Below, one piece after another: positions 1 through 5,879 of a stretch of 5,896 bases of DNA. The notes under the pieces were generated by a model. The model did not search any database. It saw only the letters and a list, made by a program, of their open reading frames with translations, and was not told the DNA's origin. The position numbers and the translations under genes are program-made. The first letter of the stretch is position 1; every line of letters starts with the position of its first letter. The DNA is from Anaerolineales bacterium (lineage in GTDB: Bacteria; Chloroflexota; Anaerolineae; Anaerolineales; Villigracilaceae). The DNA is taken from contig JAFGKO010000047.1 of the NCBI GenBank assembly GCA_016928525.1, positions 1 through 5,896 of the forward strand, in the 5' to 3' direction.

Positions 1-744
1 GGTGCTTCGCGAAGGGCGGAGGGTGAGGGCGATTCCCCTGCGGGAATCCGCCAAAAAGTCCTCGAAGAAGCCCAACGCATCGCGGACGAGGATGTCAAGA
101 TCAACAAACGCATGGCAGAACACGGTGCAACCCTGATCGAGGATGGCGATACCATCATTCACCACTGCAATACCGGTGCTTTGGCCACCGTGGACTGGGG
201 CACCGCCCTGGGCGTCATCCGCACTGCCTGGGAGCAGGGCAAGAAGATCCACGTGCTGGTGGACGAAACCCGTCCGCGCTTGCAGGGCGCGCGCCTGACT
301 GCCTGGGAACTGGAACAGTACGGCATCCCCTATGACATCATTCCCGATAACACAGCCGGTCATTTTCTGAAAACGGGCCAGGCGCAGAAGTGCTTTGTCG
401 GCTCCGATCGTACGGCCGCCAATGGCGATGTAGCTAACAAAATCGGCACCTATATGTTAGCACTGGCCGCCCACGATAACGGCATACCCTTTTACCCGGT
501 TGTGCCAACCTCGACCATTGACCTGTCTCTCGCGCACGGTGGCCTGATCCCTATCGAAGAACGCGCCCCGACAGAGGTATTGGGATTACAATTCCAAGGT
601 GAGCGAATCGCGCCTGTGGAAGCCCACGCACGCAATATTGCTTTCGATGTAACCCCAGCCAGACTTGTGACTGCTATTGTGACTGAAAATGGGGTTGTGT
701 ACCCTCCTTTTGAAACAAATCTTAGAAAGGTTGTTGAAAGTTAA
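1..744 (+). CDS. mtnA: S-methyl-5-thioribose-1-phosphate isomerase, 3' part (5' end outside window)
   Basis: MtnA converts 5-methylthioribose-1-phosphate to methylthioribulose-1-phosphate in the cytosolic methionine salvage pathway. The frame is open from base 1, so the true start lies upstream; the ATG at 112 is internal, because the preceding codons (from about 49) already read like the family helix that ends in EDVKINKRM. Both family catalytic residues are visible: Cys in [10 protein letters not shown] (codon 166-168) and Asp in [19 protein letters not shown] (codon 406-408). [16 protein letters not shown] and PTSTIDLSL follow the family pattern, as does the C-terminal [20 protein letters not shown]. 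The gene is intact to its TAA. An oddity is that codons 1-17 run through a palindrome-rich stretch encoding a Gly/Arg/Glu-rich segment where the family has a variable loop. It is the first visible gene of a co-oriented trio with the kinase and ahcY. Identification is near certain. Confidence 0.95.
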   Translation, partial: GASRRAEGEGDSPAGIRQKVLEEAQRIADEDVKINKRMAEHGATLIEDGDTIIHHCNTGALATVDWGTALGVIRTAWEQGKKIHVLVDETRPRLQGARLTAWELEQYGIPYDIIPDNTAGHFLKTGQAQKCFVGSDRTAANGDVANKIGTYMLALAAHDNGIPFYPVVPTSTIDLSLAHGGLIPIEERAPTEVLGLQFQGERIAPVEAHARNIAFDVTPARLVTAIVTENGVVYPPFETNLRKVVES

Positions 745-779
745 AAGTTGAAGGTTTAAGCCTGATCTTTCAACCTTTC
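725..779. repeat. Imperfect inverted repeat spanning the mtnA stop codon
   Basis: The left arm at 725-740 (gaaaggttgttgaaag) pairs with the right arm at 767-779 (ctttcaacctttc) over 13 base pairs with one 3-base bulge, leaving a 26-base loop. The mtnA TAA (742-744) lies in the loop. No T-run follows the right arm, so this does not look like an ordinary intrinsic terminator. It could be an mRNA-stabilising hairpin or simply a scrambled simple repeat. The rest of the spacer up to 800 shows no clear Shine-Dalgarno sequence. Confidence 0.5.
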
Positions 780-800
780 ACATTCAACCTGCAACTCGTT

Positions 801-1766
801 ATGGACATACTCCTCACCGGCTCTGTTGCCTACGATTACCTGATGACCTTCCCCGGCCTGTTCAAAGAACAGATCCTGCCGGAACGGTTGGAATCGATCA
901 GCCTGTCATTCCTGGTCGAATCGATGTCCCGCCAGCGTGGCGGGGTGGCGCCGAATATCGCCTACAGCATGGCCTTGCTGGGCACGCGTCCGCGCGTGAT
1001 GGCGACCGTAGGCGAAGATTTCGAGGAATACCGCGCCTGGCTCGAAAGTAAGGGCGTGGATACATCCCTGATGAAAGTCGTCCCCGGCGTGTTCACAGCT
1101 TCGTTCTTCGCCACCACTGACCAAACCAACGCCCAGATTGCCTCGTTCTACCCGGGCGCGATGGGACACGCGAGCTCGCAGTCCCTCAAGGACCTGCCAT
1201 CGAAACCGGAACTGATTCTGGTGTCCCCGAATGAACCGGGGGCGATGACCAAATTTGCTGCCGAATCGCGCGAATTGGGGATTCCCTATCTATATGACCC
1301 GAGCCAGCAGGTCCTGCGTTTGAACGGTACAGAACTGGCGCGCGACATGGAAGGGGCTTATCTTTTGTTTTGCAATGATTACGAATATGGATTGATCTCG
1401 AAGAAAACCAGCTGGGATTTGAAACAGATGTTGAAGCATGTCAAGGTGGTGGTGGTGACGCGCGGCAAAGATGGCGCAACTTTGTACACTAACGGTAACG
1501 AGTGCCATATCCCGACCGTGCCCGAGCGTGAGATCGTCGATCCAACAGGTGTAGGCGATGCCTTCCGCGGTGGCTTTTTGGCCGGTTACAGCCGCGGTTT
1601 CGACTGGAAGTTGTGCGGTGAAATCGGCTCGCTGGCTGCGGTTTATTGCCTGGAGCAGAACGGTCCGCAGAGCCATTTCTATACGCGCGAAGAGTTCGTA
1701 GGTCGTTTCCGCGAACATTTCGATGATGGGGGGAAGCTAAATCAGTTATTAGAGAGCGGAGAATAG
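801..1766 (+). CDS. PfkB-family carbohydrate/nucleoside kinase, probable adenosine kinase
   Basis: This 321-residue protein has the full length of a ribokinase-fold (PfkB) kinase, which transfers the ATP gamma-phosphate to a sugar or nucleoside hydroxyl. Visible landmarks are the N-terminal strand ILLTGSVAYD, the di-glycine substrate-loop motif RQRGGVAPNIAYSMALLG (44-61), the VVVVTRGKDGA nucleotide strand (216-226), and the C-terminal signature DPTGVGDAFRGGF (247-259) with the catalytic base Asp253. The signature has Val where GAGD is commonest. Adenosine is the likely substrate because the gene sits between mtnA and ahcY: phosphorylating adenosine to AMP would relieve product inhibition of AhcY. 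Another nucleoside or sugar cannot be excluded from sequence alone. The ATG at 801 was chosen because the fold begins right after it, but no Shine-Dalgarno sequence is visible upstream (ctgcaactcgtt precedes it), so initiation may rely on coupling or on a weak signal. Confidence 0.85.
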   Translation: MDILLTGSVAYDYLMTFPGLFKEQILPERLESISLSFLVESMSRQRGGVAPNIAYSMALLGTRPRVMATVGEDFEEYRAWLESKGVDTSLMKVVPGVFTASFFATTDQTNAQIASFYPGAMGHASSQSLKDLPSKPELILVSPNEPGAMTKFAAESRELGIPYLYDPSQQVLRLNGTELARDMEGAYLLFCNDYEYGLISKKTSWDLKQMLKHVKVVVVTRGKDGATLYTNGNECHIPTVPEREIVDPTGVGDAFRGGFLAGYSRGFDWKLCGEIGSLAAVYCLEQNGPQSHFYTREEFVGRFREHFDDGGKLNQLLESGE

Positions 1767-1819
1767 AGAGTAGTGCATTGCGCTGCTCACTATTCTCTAC
1801 TCATCTACTCTCTATTCTC
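1759..1819. repeat. 15-bp perfect inverted repeat between kinase and ahcY
   Basis: The left arm gagaatagagagtag (1759-1773) is the exact reverse complement of ctactctctattctc (1805-1819). The left arm contains the kinase stop codon (TAG 1764-1766). The right arm ends two bases before the ahcY Shine-Dalgarno sequence. An alternative pairing exists with ctattctc at 1790-1797, so two competing stems are possible. The octamer tattctct occurs twice in the spacer, with a near copy on the other strand, so part of the structure may come from simple-repeat shuffling. There is no T-run, so a terminator is unlikely. Confidence 0.7.
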
Positions 1820-1820
1820 T

Positions 1821-3094
<1,274 letters not shown>

Positions 3095-3116
3095 ATTTAA
3101 CGGTTATGGGTAATTA

Positions 3117-3155
3117 AAAAGTCTTGCAATGACAAAGTGCCATTGCAAGACTTTT
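3117..3155. terminator. Bidirectional intrinsic terminator between ahcY and the convergent small gene
   Basis: A perfect 15-bp stem is formed by aaaagtcttgcaatg (3117-3131) and cattgcaagactttt (3141-3155) with a 9-base loop. The stem ends in a T-run on the + strand and in TTTTTAATTA on the - strand. It lies 22 bases after the ahcY stop and 19 bases after the convergent gene's stop, so it can serve both. Confidence 0.88.
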
Positions 3156-3174
3156 CGATTTGCCTGGTTGTGAA

Positions 3175-3330
3175 TCAGGCTTGATTGGCTTTTGCCTCAA
3201 GCGATTTCTGGTAGGCCTTCCAACCCGGGCACCAGCCTGTGTGCCACTTCCACAAACGCGCCATCAGGGATTTTGGATTCTTTTCCGCTTTCAGCCGCAT
3301 TGGGCAGGTTTCGCATTTGTATTCAGCCAT
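3175..3330 (-). CDS. Small Cys/His protein, putative zinc-binding, 51 residues
   Basis: I do not recognise this gene as a named family. The protein starts MAEYKCETCPMRLKAEKNPK and continues with a Trp-rich basic segment. Cys6 and Cys9 (CxxC) together with His30 and Cys34 (HTGWC) would suit a single zinc site. The segment 27-39 is rich in aromatic residues (W27, W29, W33, W37, Y39), and the tail is charged. There is no signal peptide or membrane segment. The ATG at 3328-3330 was preferred to the upstream ATG at 3435 because gaggag (3338-3343 on the complement) sits 7 bases before it, and because the longer reading frame would run through the palindrome at 3421-3436 while adding unremarkable residues. 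It is monocistronic and converges on ahcY. Small proteins of this look may bind nucleic acid or metal, but the function is unknown. Confidence 0.62.
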   Translation of the reverse strand: MAEYKCETCPMRLKAEKNPKSLMARLWKWHTGWCPGWKAYQKSLEAKANQA

Positions 3331-3385
3331 TTGTTTTCTCCTCGATTGAAATGGAATTGGGGGTAGTTTGGTGAAATGATTGGTT

Positions 3386-3436
3386 ATTCTAGTGGATAAA
3401 TCATCGATTTCGATCTTCAATGTGAATTTTATCACA
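3386..3436 (-). promoter_or_regulatory. Candidate regulatory region of the small Cys/His gene with CRP/FNR-type palindrome
   Basis: Bases 3421-3436 read TGTGA-N6-TCACA, the exact half-site arrangement of a CRP-type operator. On the - strand, TAGAAT at 3386-3391 is a possible -10 box, placing the palindrome roughly 40 bases before it, where an activator could act. No good -35 box is visible, which would suit an activator-dependent promoter. The palindrome match is seen directly; the regulator and the transcription start are inferred. Confidence 0.35.
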
Positions 3437-3462
3437 ATAAGACGGGAGGATAGATTCTACAA

Positions 3463-3493
3463 AAATCCCGCAACCAAAGTGGCTGCGGGATTT
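3463..3493 (-). terminator. Intrinsic terminator of the lipoprotein gene
   Basis: The arms aaatcccgca (3463-3472) and tgcgggattt (3484-3493) form a perfect 10-bp stem; inside it is one mismatch and then two further pairs around an aaagt loop. Read on the - strand, the stem is followed by TTTTT. It begins 24 bases downstream of the stop of the lipoprotein gene (3518-4321). It may also work weakly in the other direction. Confidence 0.82.
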
Positions 3494-3517
3494 GTTATCT
3501 ATCCAATTCATGCCGGA

Positions 3518-4321
3518 TTATGGACAAGTCACGATTACCGATTTCTTCGCAGATGCGCCGGTGGCGTTGAAAGCTTCCACTTCGTACGTGAACGGCACCC
3601 CGGGCGCAAGCGGCCCGATGACGTGCGGATAGGTGGTCGTGTTGGCGGGTAGGCTGACCAACAATCCACCGTTGAAGTAGACGCGATACCCATCCTCGTT
3701 GTTCGCGCTGTCGTCCCATAGCAACACAAACTGATAGTTGAAGGCAGGCCCAGCCGGCGTACAGATTTTGTTGGCCGTAAAGCTGGCCGGCGCGACGGGT
3801 GGGGCCAGGGTCGGTGTGAATGTCGCTGTTGGTGTATAGGTGGGAGTTGGGGTAGGCGGCGGCGTGTATTCCGGCAGTCCGGCTGTATTCCCTGTGACGG
3901 TTGCATACTGCCCCCACAGCCAGCAGGTACCGGCTGCGTCCGGGTTGTTGATGATCCAGTAATTCCCGGCAGTGTATTTACCGACTACCACAGCCTCCTC
4001 GCCAATCAACAAAGCGCCAACCAGGTCATAGACCACGCCGGGACCGGTACGGCAGTTGGTATTTTGGCTGACCGTGATCATCGGCACAGAGGGCGTGAAC
4101 GTCGGTGTGATAGTTGGCGTTTCGCTCGGCAGCGGAGTATTGACCGGGGCCAGAGTATTCGTTGCCGTAGGCGGGTTGGTGGTCAGGGCTAGGAGCGTGG
4201 CGGTAGCCGCTGCCGCTGCCTCCTCTAATGGGTCCGGCGGCGTCTGCGAAGGCAGATTGCAGGCCGATATGCCTAAAATAATGATACATCCAACGATAAC
4301 GATTTTCTTGGTGATATTCAT
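3518..4321 (-). CDS. Exported lipoprotein with SH3b domain and C-terminal Fn3-like domain
   Basis: The 267-residue protein begins with a lipoprotein signal peptide: Lys5/Lys6, a hydrophobic stretch 7-19, and the lipobox ISAC with Cys21 as the lipidation site. An Ala/Thr/Pro-rich linker (about 28-80) leads to a bacterial SH3-type domain (about 82-144) with the hallmark NCRTGPGVVYDLVG and the pair Cys90/Cys133. A second Pro/Thr linker (150-177, with repeated TPTP and PTxT) precedes a fibronectin type III-like beta domain (178-267). That domain contains ANKICTPAG, a DGYRVYFNGG strand, FTYEVEAFN and a terminal Cys266, which could pair with Cys187. SH3b domains often bind cell-wall peptides, so a role at the envelope surface is likely; the ligand is unknown. 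The start is supported by ggagag 4 bases upstream. The gene appears monocistronic, with its own terminator and a candidate promoter. Domain calls come from motifs only. Confidence 0.82.
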   Translation of the reverse strand: MNITKKIVIVGCIIILGISACNLPSQTPPDPLEEAAAAATATLLALTTNPPTATNTLAPVNTPLPSETPTITPTFTPSVPMITVSQNTNCRTGPGVVYDLVGALLIGEEAVVVGKYTAGNYWIINNPDAAGTCWLWGQYATVTGNTAGLPEYTPPPTPTPTYTPTATFTPTLAPPVAPASFTANKICTPAGPAFNYQFVLLWDDSANNEDGYRVYFNGGLLVSLPANTTTYPHVIGPLAPGVPFTYEVEAFNATGASAKKSVIVTCP

Positions 4322-4368
4322 GCAACTCTCCAGGATAAGATGGAAACTACACTCAATTTGTCTGATTA

Positions 4369-4397
4369 ATTATGTCATACTTTGGATGGTAGTGCAA
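4369..4397 (-). promoter_or_regulatory. Candidate sigma-70-type promoter of the lipoprotein gene
   Basis: Read on the - strand, TTGCAC (4392-4397) and CATAAT (4369-4374) are separated by exactly 17 bases. This would start transcription about 40 bases before the lipoprotein ATG (4321). Each box has one or two deviations from consensus, so this is a reasonable but unproven candidate. Confidence 0.4.
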
Positions 4398-4652
4398 TCA
4401 TTCGTTGGGCTTTTTATCGCTATGATTATGCAAAAATAACGAACAATAAAGTGCAAAGACGCGATCAAGAATTCTTTAGGAGTTTTAGACAAATAATTGA
4501 TAACGAAACAATTTTTTGTTCGGCTTTTATCCCAAATTCCCGCTCTCTAATAAGATATCACCCGCGCTTCGACTACTCCTGCACATCATTCTGGGGTTTT
4601 GCATTGTGTTTATGTCATAGAAAGGAAGCTGGTGGTCGATAGGGTACATTCC

Positions 4653-4672
4653 CCCGTAACGGGCTGACGCCC
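4653..4672. repeat. Two overlapping, mutually exclusive palindromes in a GC-rich island
   Basis: cccgtaacggg (4653-4663) and gggctgacgccc (4661-4672) share the central ggg, so only one can fold at a time. They sit in a GC-rich island of about 40 bases within an otherwise AT-rich spacer. The pattern recalls dispersed intergenic palindromic repeats built around acgggctgacgccc-like cores, but only one copy is in this window. Confidence 0.35.
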
Positions 4673-4743
4673 ACGTAGTACCAACGCCCTACACCCTCTC
4701 TTATATGATTAAGCCAGGTATTAACTGAAAAGTCAAGACAATA

Positions 4744-4767
4744 TGGCGACCGATATGAAGGTCGCCA
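4744..4767 (-). terminator. Hairpin downstream of the pilin operon, possible terminator
   Basis: tggcgacc (4744-4751) and ggtcgcca (4760-4767) form a perfect 8-bp GC-rich stem with an 8-base loop. It begins 65 bases downstream of the last pilin stop. On the - strand it is followed by tattgtcttgactttt, only a weak T-rich run. It is the best candidate for the operon end but could also be an mRNA 3'-stabilising structure. Confidence 0.45.
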
Positions 4768-4832
4768 GTTTGTCAATTCTGTATGATAGCGGTCTGGACT
4801 GGTGCTTTGCTTCTAACGAGAACTACTTGCAT

Positions 4833-4991
4833 CTAACTGAAGCTTGAAAGACTGTCGTTGATGGTGCTGAAGACGTTACCAATCATCGGGCCCATCAGCA
4901 TGAGAGCCGCAATGACGACAATAGCGACCAAAGCAAGAATCATAGCGTACTCGACCAGACCCTGTCCCCGTTCTTCTAATGTGATATACAT
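4833..4991 (-). CDS. Flp-type pilin, third gene of the array
   Basis: This is a 52-residue precursor of the Flp/Fap pilin family (type IVb, Tad system), the subunit of thin adhesive pili. It has a short leader of 9 residues (MYITLEERG), then the Flp motif QGLVEY. A prepilin peptidase would cut after Gly9, leaving Glu at +5 and Tyr at +6 of a 43-residue mature protein. A hydrophobic helix covers about 16-36. The tail IGNVFSTINDSLSSFS is shared with the other two pilins up to SLS. Over residues 10-49 it differs from them at 5 positions (17, 20, 29, 33, 36), so it is the divergent member. The start at 4991 is set by AGGAGG (5000-5005) 8 bases upstream; an in-frame ATG at 5015 lacks such a signal. 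It is separated from the second pilin by 104 bases that hold a large hairpin. Confidence 0.87.
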   Translation of the reverse strand: MYITLEERGQGLVEYAMILALVAIVVIAALMLMGPMIGNVFSTINDSLSSFS

Positions 4992-5041
4992 AACTACTAC
5001 CTCCTTACCCTTCATCCTTTGTCGACAACCCCTCGGCCAAT

Positions 5042-5083
5042 TTGAACATAGAGACCCTGTATGTACAGGGCCTCTTTGTTCAA
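5042..5083. other. Long imperfect hairpin between pilin genes 2 and 3
   Basis: The outer arms ttgaac/gttcaa, the middle arms agag/ctct and the inner arms ccctgta/tacaggg fold into a 42-base, near-symmetrical hairpin with a two-base loop and small internal loops. It lies 13 bases downstream of the second pilin stop. No T-run follows on the - strand, so complete termination is unlikely. A processing or 3'-protection site that sets different levels of the pilins is a reasonable inference. Confidence 0.6.
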
Positions 5084-5095
5084 CGAGTTGGTCTA

Positions 5096-5251
5096 TCAGA
5101 CCCCAGAGAGACTGTCGTTGATAGTGCTGAACACGTTGCCAATGATCGGACCGAGTAGCATGAGAACCGCAATAACGACGATAGCAACCAAAACAAGGAT
5201 CAACGCATACTCTACCAGTCCCTGGCCTTTTTCTTTCGGTGCAAACAACAT
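5096..5251 (-). CDS. Flp-type pilin, second gene of the array
   Basis: This 51-residue Flp/Fap pilin precursor has the leader MLFAPKEKG followed by the Flp motif QGLVEY. Prepilin peptidase cleavage after Gly9 would give a 42-residue mature pilin with Glu at +5 and Tyr at +6. The hydrophobic segment spans about 16-36 and ends at GPIIGNVF; the tail is STINDSLSGV. Residues 1-49 are identical to those of the first gene, and only the last residues differ (GV against AASGG). The start at 5251 was chosen over the in-frame ATG at 5335 because AAGGAG (5258-5263) lies 6 bases before it and because the longer version would overlap the first pilin gene. It follows the first pilin by only 28 bases, so the two are very likely co-transcribed. 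Confidence 0.88.
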   Translation of the reverse strand: MLFAPKEKGQGLVEYALILVLVAIVVIAVLMLLGPIIGNVFSTINDSLSGV

Positions 5252-5279
5252 ATTTTTCTCCTTTCTTTCGATCTCATTA

Positions 5280-5444
5280 TTAACCACCAGAAGCGGCCGA
5301 GAGGCTGTCGTTGATCGTGCTGAATACGTTGCCAATGATTGGGCCTAGCAACATGAGCACAGCAATGACGACAATGGCCACAAGAACAAGAATCAATGCG
5401 TATTCAACCAAACCTTGGCCCTTTTCTTTCGGTGCAAACAACAT
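5280..5444 (-). CDS. Flp-type pilin, first gene of the array
   Basis: This 54-residue Flp/Fap pilin precursor is the first in transcription order. The leader MLFAPKEKG, the motif QGLVEY (10-15) and the hydrophobic helix (about 16-36) match the second gene exactly through residue 49; the C-terminus is AASGG. Cleavage after Gly9 would leave a 45-residue subunit inserted in the inner membrane before assembly. AGGAGG (5453-5458) lies 8 bases before the ATG at 5442-5444 and decides the start against an in-frame ATG at 5489. Tad/Flp secretion genes are expected elsewhere in the genome, as none is in the window. I could not find a convincing sigma-70 promoter upstream, although a palindrome lies 30-46 bases before the ATG. 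Confidence 0.88.
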   Translation of the reverse strand: MLFAPKEKGQGLVEYALILVLVAIVVIAVLMLLGPIIGNVFSTINDSLSAASGG

Positions 5445-5473
5445 AGCATACACCTCCTCTCCATATTCGTAGT

Positions 5474-5490
5474 GGTGCGTTAAACGCACC
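5474..5490. promoter_or_regulatory. Perfect palindrome in the leader of the pilin operon
   Basis: ggtgcgtt and aacgcacc are exact complements around a single central base. The element lies 15 bases upstream of the first pilin's Shine-Dalgarno sequence. As RNA the one-base gap would cost the innermost pairs but still leave a stable GC-rich stem. As DNA it could be an operator for a dimeric regulator. Which of these applies cannot be told from the sequence. Confidence 0.4.
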
Positions 5491-5591
5491 CTATAGACAT
5501 GACGGAAAAAATATTGAGAAGTTACAATTTTTGATCGTTCCTCTCCTTCGTGTAGTTGTCATGCTAAAAAGTGCAGAGTATGTCGCTAATG

Positions 5592-5621
5592 TTCGGGCCG
5601 TCGACTTTCATTGTTTATAAT
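5592..5621 (+). promoter_or_regulatory. Candidate promoter of the BtrH_N-like gene
   Basis: A perfect TATAAT at 5616-5621 lies 28 bases before the ATG at 5649. The best -35 candidate is ttcggg (5592-5597), a weak match at 18-base spacing. The implied leader is about 20 bases and includes GGAGG at 5639-5643, 5 bases before the ATG. Confidence 0.45.
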
Positions 5622-5648
5622 GCCCCCAGATAACCTTTGGAGGTTGAG

Positions 5649-5879
5649 ATGAATATTAAAAGTAGTTTTGGTAAATTCAATGGACGTCATTGGGAAACGG
5701 GCAGCGTCCATAACGCACTGGCATTGCAAGGAGTTGTAGCTCCGCACACAGGGCAGCCTTTCTCTGAGGCGTTGCTGCTGGGTGTGAGCGGCGGAATTAC
5801 GTTTGGCTATTTTGGCTCTCCCGTTTTTAACGGGAAACCGGGTCAAAAGCAACCAAAACATGCAAACGAAAGGAGCTGA
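5649..5879 (+). CDS. Short BtrH_N-like protein, apparently truncated
   Basis: The 76-residue product reads FNGRHWETGSVHNALALQG (10-28) followed by APHTGQPFSEALLLGVSGG (31-49) and ITFGYF. This resembles the start of the BtrH N-terminal domain family (acyl transfer in butirosin-type biosynthesis, and many uncharacterised bacterial proteins), where an HC-E-T/S-x-N-type motif is followed by SEA-x2-G-GGG-x-FGY. Here Trp15 stands where I recall the family Cys. After about residue 55 the sequence turns into a polar, Lys/Gln/Asn-rich tail and stops, whereas family members run to several hundred residues. The change coincides with a cccgtt/aacggg hairpin containing a T5 run (5820-5834). Frameshift, insertion or a genuine short form are all possible. 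The start at 5649 is supported by GGAGG 5 bases before it; an alternative TTG at 5637 lacks this. Family assignment is from memory of motifs. Confidence 0.58.
   Translation: MNIKSSFGKFNGRHWETGSVHNALALQGVVAPHTGQPFSEALLLGVSGGITFGYFGSPVFNGKPGQKQPKHANERS

Larger units (their letters stand above)
4332..4832. other. Long intergenic stretch between the lipoprotein gene and the pilin operon
   Basis: About 500 bases hold no gene I can support. The upstream part (to about 4640) looks AT-rich and contains the candidate lipoprotein promoter. A + strand reading frame at 4382-4642 has no Shine-Dalgarno sequence and a composition unlike a folded protein. Bases 4651-4690 form a GC-rich island with two overlapping palindromes. 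A clean hairpin lies at 4744-4767. No repeat family, RNA gene or mobile element could be recognised. Confidence 0.6.

Noticed and set aside
1290..1718. Long open frames on the - strand opposite the kinase and ahcY
   Set aside because: They are shadows of well-identified + strand genes and have no ribosome binding sites or family motifs.
3331..3435. A longer form of the small Cys/His protein starting at 3435
   Set aside because: The extension lacks a ribosome binding site, crosses the CRP-type palindrome and is not needed for the Cys/His core; the ATG at 3330 has gaggag at good spacing.
4382..4642. An 86-codon open frame on the + strand in the long spacer
   Set aside because: It has no Shine-Dalgarno sequence, no recognisable motif and an unbalanced composition, and it starts inside the lipoprotein promoter candidate.
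4641..4695. A tRNA or other structured RNA in the GC-rich island
   Set aside because: No acceptor/anticodon/T-arm arrangement could be drawn; only two short competing hairpins are present.
4833..5444. The three pilin repeats as a CRISPR-like or tandem DNA repeat array
   Set aside because: The repeat is at protein level; each unit is a complete gene with its own ribosome binding site and Flp motif.
5535..5560. A further small gene on the - strand starting after the aaggagagg sequence near 5543-5551
   Set aside because: No start codon lies at suitable spacing; the only nearby candidate, TTG, is followed at once by a stop.
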